From Luteitalea sp. (GTDB lineage: Bacteria; Acidobacteriota; Vicinamibacteria; Vicinamibacterales; CAVVIG01), in assembly GCA_009380045.1 (NCBI GenBank), contig WHSN01000017.1, forward strand, positions 1 to 37,810: a DNA stretch of 37,810 bases. Direction: 5' to 3'. Shown in pieces: positions 7,865 through 15,403 of the stretch. The translations under genes and the position numbers were made by a program. Below the pieces are notes generated by a model. It was not told the origin of the DNA. It saw nothing but the letters and a program-made list of their open reading frames with translations, and did not search any database. The number at the start of each line of letters is the position of its first letter. The stretch's first letter is position 1.

Positions 7865-10749
7865 CGATTTTCGATCCCGAAGCCTTCGAGTCGCGCCATA
7901 TCGGTCCCGATCAGGTGGACACCGCGGCGATGCTCGAATCGATCGGTGCTTCGTCGCTCGATGCGCTGATCGACGAGGCGATTCCGGCACGCATCCGGCT
8001 CGCTCGGCCGCTCAACCTGCCGGACGGGCTGCCAGAGCATCGTTTCCTGCGGGAGCTGCGCGTCACGGCGGCCCGCAACCAGCTGTTCACGTCGTACATC
8101 GGCCTGGGGTACTACGACTGCGTGACACCAAGCGTGATTCAGCGGAACGTGTTCGAGAACCCCGGCTGGTATACGCCGTACACACCGTACCAGGCAGAGA
8201 TCGCGCAAGGACGCCTGGAAGCGCTGCTCAATTTTCAGACAATGGTCCGCGACCTCTCGGGGATGGAAATCGCGACCGCATCGCTGCTCGACGAGGCCAC
8301 GGCAGCCGCCGAGGCGATGACGATGCTGCACCGGGTGCAGAGCCGGCGGATCGAGACCACTGGCGGTGCCGCGCAGTTCTTCGTGGCCGACTCATGTTTT
8401 CCCCAGACGATCGAGGTGCTCCGATCGCGCGCTGACCCGCTCGGGATCGAGCTCGTCATCGGCGATCTGCGAACCGCCGCGTTCGGCGGTCAGGTGTTCG
8501 GCGCGCTCGTGCAGAGCCCCGACGAGGCGGGCGCGGTCCACGATCTTCGCGACGTGATGGTCCGGGCCAAGGCGCACGGCGTGCTCGTCGCAGTCGCCTC
8601 CGACCTTCTGAGCCAGGCGGTCTTGACGCCACCGGGCGAGCTCGGGGCCGACGTCGTCCTCGGCAACTCGCAGCGGTTTGGCGTCCCGATGGGATACGGC
8701 GGTCCCCACGCCGCATTCTTCGCCACGCTCGAGAAGCACATGCGCCAGGCGCCTGGACGCATCATCGGCGCCTCGATCGACGCCGAAGGGGACACCGCCT
8801 ACCGGATGTCGCTCCAGACGCGGGAGCAGCACATCCGGCGCGAGAAGGCAACCTCGAACATCTGCACGGCGCAGGCGCTGCTGGCGAACATGGCTGGCTT
8901 CTACGCGGTCTACCACGGACCCAAGGGCCTCACGGCGATCGCACAGCGCGTCCACGCGATCGCCAGCCTCCTCGAGCATCAACTCTCGACGCTCGGGGTC
9001 AGACAGCTGAACGAAGTGTATTTCGACACCCTGCGGCTTCAGGTGCCCGACCCGGATCGTGTCCGCGCGGCGGCTGTTGCCGCCCGGCTGAATTTCCGGT
9101 ATCGCGACGATGGCACGATCAACATCGCGGTGGACGAAACCACCGATCCGGCGGACGTCGATGCCATCGCCGACGTGTTCGCAGCGGCGCTGGACAAGAC
9201 GCTGCAGCCGCTCGACCGTTCCGCCTGGGGCGTCGTCGTCGACTATCCGGCGGGGCTGGCGCGGACATCGCCGTTCATGACGCACCCGGTCTTCAACACG
9301 CATCATTCGGAGACCGAGATGATGCGGTACGTGCGGGGACTGGAACGAAAGGACATCGGCCTCGATACGTCGATGATTCCGCTCGGCTCGTGCACGATGA
9401 AGCTGAACGCGGCGTCGGAAATGCTGCCGATCACCTGGCCGGAGTTCTCGAAGCCACATCCGTTCGCGCCGGTGGATCAGATGGAAGGGTATCAGCAGGT
9501 CTTCCGCGAGCTGGAAGCCGCCCTGTGCGAGATCACCGGGTTTGCCGCGGTGTCGCTGCAGCCGAACTCCGGCGCGCAGGGGGAGTACGCCGGGCTGATG
9601 GTCATCCGCGCCTACCATCACGATCGCGGCGACCACGCGCGCGACGTCGTGCTCATCCCCGCATCGGCGCATGGCACCAATCCGGCGAGCGCGATCATGG
9701 CCGGCATGCGGGTCGTCGTGGTGGCGAGCACGAAAGACGGCAATATCGACGTCGGGGATCTCGAAGCCAAGGCTGCCGCGCACCAGACTCGGCTCGCGGC
9801 GTTGATGGTGACCTATCCATCCACGCACGGGGTCTACGAGGAGAGCATCCAGGACATCTGCGCGACGATCCATACGCGCGGCGGGCAGGTGTACATGGAC
9901 GGTGCGAACATGAACGCGCAGGTGGGCCTCACCAGTCCGGCCACGATCGGCGCCGACGTCTGTCACTTGAACCTGCACAAGACCTTCGCGATTCCACATG
10001 GCGGCGGCGGCCCCGGCATGGGGCCGATCGGCGTCGCCGGTCACCTGGCGCCGTACTTGCCCGGTCATCCACTGGTCCGGACCGGCGGCGACCGCGCAAT
10101 CCACGCGCTGGCTTCTGCCCCGTGGAGCAGCGCCAGCATCCTGCTGATCTCGTACGCGTACATCAAGATGCTCGGCGGCGGCGGGATGAGCAACGCCAGC
10201 CGCTACGCGATCCTCAACGCCAACTACATCAAGGCACGCCTGGAGCCGCACTATCCGGTCCTCTACACGCGCCCGAACGGGCGGGTCGCGCACGAGATGA
10301 TTTTCGACCTTCGCGCGCTGAAGCAGGCGAGCGGCGGCCTGGTGGACGAGTCGGATGTCGCGAAGCGGCTGATGGACTACGGTTTCCACGCCCCGACCGT
10401 GTCGTTCCCCGTCGCCGGAACTCTGATGATCGAGCCGACCGAGAGCGAGCCCAAGGAGGAGCTCGATCGGTTCTGTGACGCCATGATCGCGATTCGGCGG
10501 GAGATTCAGGCGGTCGTCGACGGCAAAGTCGACCCGAAAGACAACGTGCTCAAGAACGCGCCGCACACGGCCGGGGTCGTGGCCGCCAGCACCTGGTCGC
10601 ATGGCTACACCCGCGAGCAGGCGGCGTTTCCGCTGCCATTCGTCCGCGCGCGCAAATTCTGGCCGACGGTCGGACGCATCGACAACCCGTACGGCGACCG
10701 AAACCTCATGTGCGCCTGCCCGCCGGTTGAAGCCTTCGCTGACGTGTAA
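7861..10749 (+). CDS. gcvP: Glycine dehydrogenase (decarboxylating), single-chain P protein
   Basis: The product is 962 residues, the length of the one-piece P protein (as in E. coli), rather than the split GcvPA/GcvPB form. It is PLP-dependent, decarboxylates glycine and loads the aminomethyl group onto lipoyl-GcvH. The PLP lysine is K707 in CHLNLHKTFAIPHGGGGPGM. Other markers are FESRHIGPD at the start, TSYIGLGYYDCVTPSVIQRN, PYTPYQAEIAQGRLEALLNF, SGAQGEYAGLMVIRAYH, and IPASAHGTNPASAIMAGM. The C-terminal NPYGDRNLMCACPP ends the protein. The start codon overlaps gcvH (ATGA). It is fully intact over 2.9 kb, which is relevant to judging whether frameshifts elsewhere in the window are assembly errors. 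Confidence 0.97.
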   Translation: MTIFDPEAFESRHIGPDQVDTAAMLESIGASSLDALIDEAIPARIRLARPLNLPDGLPEHRFLRELRVTAARNQLFTSYIGLGYYDCVTPSVIQRNVFENPGWYTPYTPYQAEIAQGRLEALLNFQTMVRDLSGMEIATASLLDEATAAAEAMTMLHRVQSRRIETTGGAAQFFVADSCFPQTIEVLRSRADPLGIELVIGDLRTAAFGGQVFGALVQSPDEAGAVHDLRDVMVRAKAHGVLVAVASDLLSQAVLTPPGELGADVVLGNSQRFGVPMGYGGPHAAFFATLEKHMRQAPGRIIGASIDAEGDTAYRMSLQTREQHIRREKATSNICTAQALLANMAGFYAVYHGPKGLTAIAQRVHAIASLLEHQLSTLGVRQLNEVYFDTLRLQVPDPDRVRAAAVAARLNFRYRDDGTINIAVDETTDPADVDAIADVFAAALDKTLQPLDRSAWGVVVDYPAGLARTSPFMTHPVFNTHHSETEMMRYVRGLERKDIGLDTSMIPLGSCTMKLNAASEMLPITWPEFSKPHPFAPVDQMEGYQQVFRELEAALCEITGFAAVSLQPNSGAQGEYAGLMVIRAYHHDRGDHARDVVLIPASAHGTNPASAIMAGMRVVVVASTKDGNIDVGDLEAKAAAHQTRLAALMVTYPSTHGVYEESIQDICATIHTRGGQVYMDGANMNAQVGLTSPATIGADVCHLNLHKTFAIPHGGGGPGMGPIGVAGHLAPYLPGHPLVRTGGDRAIHALASAPWSSASILLISYAYIKMLGGGGMSNASRYAILNANYIKARLEPHYPVLYTRPNGRVAHEMIFDLRALKQASGGLVDESDVAKRLMDYGFHAPTVSFPVAGTLMIEPTESEPKEELDRFCDAMIAIRREIQAVVDGKVDPKDNVLKNAPHTAGVVAASTWSHGYTREQAAFPLPFVRARKFWPTVGRIDNPYGDRNLMCACPPVEAFADV

Positions 10750-10834
10750 CGAACACGGCCATCCCTATCCCGAAATTTGGATCGCGCGCGCTCTGGCCGC
10801 GAACCGACAGACTCCAACCCGCGGAGAATACCGC

Positions 10835-10864
10835 TTGTGGAGTACGGGCACCGATTGCTAAACT
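10835..10864 (+). promoter_or_regulatory. Weak sigma70-type promoter candidate for the quinoprotein gene
   Basis: TTGTGG (10835-10840) and TAAACT (10859-10864) are separated by 18 bases. The start point would fall near 10871, giving a 5' UTR of about 50 bases that ends in a GAGGAGAG ribosome-binding site. The match to consensus is moderate and position-based only. Confidence 0.3.
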
Positions 10865-10923
10865 CCGCCGCAATTGCTGAGGAGGTCAGCAGGACTGTGA
10901 CCTCGCGGTAGAGGAGAGTTCCC

Positions 10924-12972
10924 ATGATGAGCGATTCGCGGTGGCGCCTGATCGGCGTGGTTGTGGTAGTCGTGGGCGCGGTCCTCTCCGGGCGGGCGCA
11001 GACCGGCCCGGTCCCTTCGACCTCTCGCGGCGAGTGGCCCACTTACGGCGGCGATCTGGCCAGCACGAAATACTCGCCGCTCGATCAGATCACCGGTGAC
11101 AACTTCGCGTCGCTGAAGATCGCGTGGCGCACGAAATCGCCTGACGCGTCGCTCAGCATGACGCTCGAAGGCGGCGGCGAATGGCAGGCCGACTCGAAGA
11201 CGATCTTCGGCGAGCTGAACCGGATCAACCCGAAACGCTGGCGCGACGGCCAGCCGCCGTTCATTGGCAACTTCAAGGCGACGCCGTTGATGGTGAACGG
11301 ATCTCTCTACGTCAACTCGCCGGCGTCGGTCGGGGCTGCGCTCGACGCGAAAACCGGCGCCGTGCGATGGGTCTACAACCCCAAGAGCTACGAGGCCGGG
11401 ACGACGACGATGAGCGCGCGCTGGAACCAGCGGGGCGTGGCGTACTGGACCGACGGGACCGAGGAGCGGATTTACTGGGGCACCGGCGACGGATATCTCG
11501 TTTCGGTCGACGCGAAGACCGGTCGGCCCGTACCCGGGTTCGGCGTCAATGGCCGCGTCGACCTGATGGAAGGCGTTCCTCGCGCCAAGCGCGGGGATCG
11601 CGACTACCTGAACGCGCTCACCTACTCGGTGCAGTCGCCGCCGCTCGTCGTGCGCGACGTCGTGATCACGCCGGCGTCGATCTCGTCCCTGGTGAGCAAG
11701 AAAGAACAGATTCCGGGTCATATCCGCGCGTTCGACGTTCGCACGGGGAAGGTGAAGTGGACCTTCAAGACGATCCCGTCGCCCGGTGAGTTCGGCAACG
11801 AGACCTGGGAGAACGACTCGTGGTCCTACTCGGGCAAGGTGACCGTCTGGTCGATGATGAGCGCCGACCCGGAGCTCGGATACGTCTATCTTCCCACCAA
11901 CACCGTCGCTCCCGACTACTACGGCGGCCACCGTCTCGGCGACAACCTTTTCGCCGAAAGCGTCCTGTGCCTCGACGTCGAGACCGGCAAGCGGGTCTGG
12001 CACTTCCAGACCGTTCACCACGGTCTCTGGGACTACGACAACCCGGCGGCGCCGAACCTGCTCGACGTGAACGTGAACGGCAAGCCGATCAAGGCGGTGG
12101 CGCAGATCACCAAGCAGGGCTTCGTCTACACGTTCGATCGCGTGACCGGCGCGCCGGTGTGGCCGATGGAAGAACGGCCGGTGCCTCCCTCCGATGTCCC
12201 TGGCGAGCGGGCGGCGCTGACGCAACCGTTCCCAACCCGGCCCGCGGCGTTCGAGTATCAGGGCGTCACGGTGGACGATCTGGTGGACTTCACACCCGAG
12301 ATTCGCGCCATGGCCGAGAAGTCGATTCAGGCCTTCAAGATCGGCCCCCTGTTCACACCGCCGTCGACTCAGGGCACGATCCAGCGGCCCGGCACCGGTG
12401 GCGGCGGCAACTGGTCGGGCGCGGCCGTCGATCCGACAACAGGAAGGCTTTACGTGCCGTCGCGGCACGCCTGGGCCGTGAATCGCGTCGTGCCGCCAGA
12501 GCCGGAGCTGAAGAGCAATCTCCGCTACGTGCAGCGGCAGCGGGGAACCGCGGCGCTGCCGCAGGGGCTGCCGCTCTTCAAGCCCCCGTACTCGCGCATG
12601 ACCGCAATCGACATGAACACAGGCGCGCACGCGTGGATGGTTCCGACCGGGAATGGCGACCGTACGCGGAACATTCCCCTCCTCAAGCCGCTGAACCTGC
12701 CGCCGGTCGGAGGCGACGCCACGCTGAGCGGCCCGCTGCTGACGAGAACCGTGCTCGTTCACGCGCTCACCGCCGGCGGCAGCGACAACGGCCCTCGTCT
12801 GGTCGCGTACGACAAGGCGACCGGCAAGACGCTCGGGTCCGCCGATCTGCCTGGCACGCCGATCGGAACGCCGATGACCTACTCGGTGGCGGGGAAGCAA
12901 TACATCGCACTCACCGTGCAGCCTCAGCCGACCGGCGAGATGCCGGAGGTGGTGGCGCTTACCCTCCCGTAG
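10924..12972 (+). CDS. Exported PQQ-dependent dehydrogenase (quinoprotein, glucose/alcohol dehydrogenase-like)
   Basis: The product is 682 residues with a signal sequence (hydrophobic core LIGVVVVVVGAVLSG, cleavage near GRAQ) and a GAGGAGAG site 6 bases before ATG 10924. It is an eight-bladed beta-propeller expected to oxidise an alcohol or sugar in the periplasm and feed electrons to quinone. Typical pieces are WPTYGGDLASTKYSPLDQI, repeated tryptophan-docking blades (LDAKTGAVRWVY, FDVRTGKVKWTF, LDVETGKRVWHF), TVHHGLWDYDNPAAPNLL, GGGNWSGAAVDPTTGRLYVP and a final propeller-closing region. There is no C-terminal heme c motif, so electrons must leave by another carrier. The WDYD signature carries Gly where many relatives have Asp (HHG versus HHD). 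It is likely its own transcription unit. Confidence 0.88.
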   Translation: MMSDSRWRLIGVVVVVVGAVLSGRAQTGPVPSTSRGEWPTYGGDLASTKYSPLDQITGDNFASLKIAWRTKSPDASLSMTLEGGGEWQADSKTIFGELNRINPKRWRDGQPPFIGNFKATPLMVNGSLYVNSPASVGAALDAKTGAVRWVYNPKSYEAGTTTMSARWNQRGVAYWTDGTEERIYWGTGDGYLVSVDAKTGRPVPGFGVNGRVDLMEGVPRAKRGDRDYLNALTYSVQSPPLVVRDVVITPASISSLVSKKEQIPGHIRAFDVRTGKVKWTFKTIPSPGEFGNETWENDSWSYSGKVTVWSMMSADPELGYVYLPTNTVAPDYYGGHRLGDNLFAESVLCLDVETGKRVWHFQTVHHGLWDYDNPAAPNLLDVNVNGKPIKAVAQITKQGFVYTFDRVTGAPVWPMEERPVPPSDVPGERAALTQPFPTRPAAFEYQGVTVDDLVDFTPEIRAMAEKSIQAFKIGPLFTPPSTQGTIQRPGTGGGGNWSGAAVDPTTGRLYVPSRHAWAVNRVVPPEPELKSNLRYVQRQRGTAALPQGLPLFKPPYSRMTAIDMNTGAHAWMVPTGNGDRTRNIPLLKPLNLPPVGGDATLSGPLLTRTVLVHALTAGGSDNGPRLVAYDKATGKTLGSADLPGTPIGTPMTYSVAGKQYIALTVQPQPTGEMPEVVALTLP

Positions 12973-12983
12973 TCGGTCGAGCC

Positions 12984-13292
12984 AGTACGTGGATGGGCCA
13001 TTCGGTCGGCCGGTGGGAGGGTGATACGCTGGTCGTCGATGTCACCAATTTCAACGACCGAACCTGGTTCGACCGGGCGGGGAACTTTCACAGCCGACGC
13101 GTTGAAGCTGGTCGAGCGCTCCACGCCGATGTCGGCCGACATCATTCGCTATGAGGTGACGATCGAGGGTCCGAACGTGTTCACGCGTCCATGGCGGATC
13201 ACGATGCCGCTCTATCGACGGGTCGAACGGAACATGCAGTTGCTCGAATACCGCTGCACGGAGTCCGCCGAAGAGTTCATGTGCGGTAAATC
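12984..13292 (+). pseudogene. Decayed 3' fragment of a secreted DTLVVDVT-family gene
   Basis: Twelve bases after the quinoprotein stop, the frame reads STWMGHSVGRWEGDTLVVDV and TNFNDRTWFDRAGNF. It then shifts by one base near 13093-13095 (an extra C) and continues DALKLVERSTPMSADIIRYE, VFTRPWRITMPLYRRVERN and LLEYRCTESAEEFM. This matches, almost block for block, the C-terminal 100 residues of the intact gene at 14316-15158 (TWMGWSRGRWDGDTLVVDVT, FTRPW-type block, EYKCVEFVEELMYG). The first roughly 170 codons are missing. The second frame stays open to 13335, but past 13292 it is antisense to the next gene. Confidence 0.7.
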
Positions 13293-14270
13293 TCAGCGTT
13301 GCTGCTGTGGGCTCGGCGCGCCGGCTTTCTCCTGAACGCGAGCGCCCTTCAGGATGCCCTCCATGGCGTAGTTGCCCTCATGGCAGGCGTATTCGAAGAT
13401 GCTGATGCCGTCCGTCTGGCGCCGCATCGGCCGTGACACGGTCCACGGTTTCGTGAATGTCGTGGCGTCGTTGACCGTGAACTGGTAGTCGAGGGTGTTG
13501 GCGTCGAGCGGGGTATAGCGTTCGACCAGCTTCAGGGTGTCGCGCGACCCTCTGTAGCTCGTTTTCGGGTCGAAATTCGTCGTTTCGACGACCAGCGTAT
13601 TCCCTTCCCAGCGCCCGCGTGAGTCTCCCAGCCACTGGCCGACGCCTTGCGGGAGATGTGGACGTCCATCCAACGGGATGATGCGGGGTTCGTGGATGAG
13701 CTCCTGCAGCACCACGACGTAGCCGGGCGACTGAAAGATCTGATAGTTGCTGCTGTACCAGCTGCCGATACCGTTCCAGCCGCGCGAGATGCAGCGCGTC
13801 CACAGGCTCAGATCCGCGTAGGTGTCCGCCGGACCGCGCTGGCTCCTCGCCGCTCGCTCGGCGACGGCCCGCTTCTCGGCTTCCGGCGTCAGGGGAGGTA
13901 CCCTGCCGTCCGACGGATCGATGATCAGCGACGTTCGCGTCAGGCCCTTTCCTTCGTCACGCCAGAAGGCATTGTAGGTTCCGGGATCGCCGGCCCTCGG
14001 AGCTTCATCGAAGCTTTGTCGCGCCTCGTTCTCCAGCGTCTCGGCTTCCTCGTCCGAAAGCTCCTGCTTCCCGGCAAGCTCGCCTGTCAGAGGTCGTTCG
14101 AGCGGCGTGGAGGTCTGGCTGTTCCACTGCCCCTGGATGTCCGGATCGCCCCATGATGTCTTGGGCGGCGTCCACTTGGCCCCGGTCTGGCCGGACACTG
14201 GCGCCGACAGCCAGACGAAAGCAACCGCGATGACCAGGCCGGAGATTGACGCGAGCAACCCCTTCCGCAT
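13293..14270 (-). CDS. Exported protein, GDPD(I/L)QG-W family, unknown function
   Basis: The product is 325 residues from ATG 14270, which has GAGG 8-11 bases upstream. An ATG 21 bases earlier lacks a ribosome-binding site. The signal peptide is MRKGLLASISGLVIAVAFVW, cleaved near VSGQ. Conserved blocks shared with the protein at 30558-31604 are SWGDPDIQGQWN, APRAGDPGTYNAFW, LWTRCISRG, IHEPRIIPLDGRPHLP, GDSRGRWEGNTLVVETTNF and EYACHEGNYAMEGIL. Two Cys (in RCISRG and YACHEGNY) are conserved between the two. There is no known catalytic motif. The many Trp, Asp and Glu residues suggest a beta-rich binding or hydrolytic domain, which is inference. It lies downstream of its distant paralog at 14316 in the same direction. 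Confidence 0.75.
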   Translation of the reverse strand: MRKGLLASISGLVIAVAFVWLSAPVSGQTGAKWTPPKTSWGDPDIQGQWNSQTSTPLERPLTGELAGKQELSDEEAETLENEARQSFDEAPRAGDPGTYNAFWRDEGKGLTRTSLIIDPSDGRVPPLTPEAEKRAVAERAARSQRGPADTYADLSLWTRCISRGWNGIGSWYSSNYQIFQSPGYVVVLQELIHEPRIIPLDGRPHLPQGVGQWLGDSRGRWEGNTLVVETTNFDPKTSYRGSRDTLKLVERYTPLDANTLDYQFTVNDATTFTKPWTVSRPMRRQTDGISIFEYACHEGNYAMEGILKGARVQEKAGAPSPQQQR

Positions 14271-14287
14271 TTCAAGCACCTCACCGA

Positions 14288-14324
14288 TCATATGGCTACT
14301 GACCGTCTCATATGGCTACTGACC
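14288..14324. repeat. Short tandem duplication (17-base unit, 20-base period)
   Basis: TCATATGGCTACTGACC occurs at 14288-14304 and again at 14308-14324 without mismatch. The second copy covers the stop codon of the 14316-15158 gene. The first covers an ATG that is in frame with, but upstream of, the chosen start of the 13293-14270 gene. It looks like a small slippage or duplication event at the gene junction. Confidence 0.85.
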
Positions 14325-15158
14325 CGACGTCGGCTTTTTCACCAGATGCCCGTACATCAATTCTTCGACGAACTCGACGCACTTGTACTCGACCAGTTGC
14401 GCGTTCTGCTCCATGCGACGGTAGATCGGCATACTCATCTTCCACGGGCGCGTATACAACTGGGGATCCTCGATGGTGACCTCGTAACGCAGCATGTCTG
14501 GGCCCGTCGGCGTGAACCGCTCGACCACGTGCAGGGTCTCGCTCTGGAAATTACCGGCGCGATCGAACCAGCTCTGGCCGTTGAAGCTCGTCACATCGAC
14601 GACGAGCGTGTCGCCGTCCCAGCGGCCGCGCGACCATCCCATCCACGTGTCGGTCGGACTCTCGGCCTTGCTGTTCATGCGAATGATCCGGCTGGCGCTG
14701 GCGAACTCGTAGGTGACCAGGATATCCGTGGCCGCGCCCGCCTGCACGATCTGGAAGGGATACGGCATATACGTCGCGCGCGGCAGTCCCGGCATGTAAC
14801 ACTTGATTTCAGGATCTGCCGTCAGCCACTGTGCTGCGTTCTGCTTCTGTTTCGCCAGCGCCTCCGGTTTGTACGGGATCGCGTCGCCTTCGACGACGCC
14901 CAACCCGCCCGGAACGCTGAAGGCCGCGCCGAGCGCCATGACCGGACCCTGCCGTGCCTTGTGCGTGAGAACGTCCCAGTTGGCCGTGTTGTTGACCTGC
15001 CAGATGCCGTTCAGATTGGGTTTGCCGTCAGCCATCCGTCGCACCCCGGCCGCCGGCGACTGAGCTGTCGTGAAGGTTGCCGCGACGGCGATCGCGGCGA
15101 TCGCGGCGGCCGCCGCGCCGATGGTCGCCGCGGGTCCACGACCACGCCAAATGTTCAT
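14316..15158 (-). CDS. Exported protein of the DTLVVDVT/FTRPW family, unknown function
   Basis: The product is 280 residues. GAGGAGAG sits 8 bases before ATG 15158. An Ala-rich signal peptide (MNIWRGRGPAATIGAAAAAI and following) ends near TTAQS. The mature protein opens with GKPNLNGIWQVNNTANWD, the counterpart of GDPD-QG-W in its relatives. It then carries YMPYPFQIVQ, TWMGWSRGRWDGDTLVVDVT, FDRAGNFQSETLHVVERFTP, EDPQLYTRPWKMSMPIYRR and YKCVEFVEELMYGHL. The same block order as in the proteins at 13293 and 30558 shows common descent, though this is a more divergent subgroup. A decayed sister copy lies at 12984-13292. It is divergent from the CRTAC-type gene across a 245-base gap. Confidence 0.75.
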   Translation of the reverse strand: MNIWRGRGPAATIGAAAAAIAAIAVAATFTTAQSPAAGVRRMADGKPNLNGIWQVNNTANWDVLTHKARQGPVMALGAAFSVPGGLGVVEGDAIPYKPEALAKQKQNAAQWLTADPEIKCYMPGLPRATYMPYPFQIVQAGAATDILVTYEFASASRIIRMNSKAESPTDTWMGWSRGRWDGDTLVVDVTSFNGQSWFDRAGNFQSETLHVVERFTPTGPDMLRYEVTIEDPQLYTRPWKMSMPIYRRMEQNAQLVEYKCVEFVEELMYGHLVKKPTSGQ

Positions 15159-15336
15159 CGGCTGCGCTCTCCTCTCCCCGAAGACCGTGACCGCATACAG
15201 GCAGGCGTCGTGCCGACCGGAGGCCGGTCCAGGGTGGACACGCTACACCGGCCACCGGTTCCGGTCAACGAAAAATCCGTTGGCTCTGCGACAGCGACGT
15301 GGCGTCGCGGCTCGACGACACCATGATGGCTGATGC

Positions 15337-15358
15337 GGCGGCTGCAGTCGCAGCCGCC
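15337..15358. promoter_or_regulatory. Perfect 9-bp hairpin in the divergent upstream region
   Basis: GGCGGCTGC (15337-15345) and GCAGCCGCC (15350-15358) are perfect inverted arms around the loop AGTC. It lies between two divergently read genes and 46 bases before the GTG start of the plus-strand gene. There is no T-tract. It could be an operator or a 5' UTR structure. If the earlier start at 15299 were real, it would instead lie in a low-complexity Ala stretch. Confidence 0.45.
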
Positions 15359-15403
15359 TCTCTGAAGTATCATCACAACCGCATTCCGAGAGCTTGTCAT
15401 ACC

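Noticed and set aside
8392-10602. A 736-codon open frame on minus opposite gcvP
   Set aside because: It is an antisense shadow of a high-GC gene: Arg/His/Asp-rich with no domain. The plus-strand GcvP is certain.
10858-12900. A 680-codon open frame on minus opposite the quinoprotein gene
   Set aside because: It is very rich in Arg, His and Val with no motif and lies exactly antisense to a well-supported gene.
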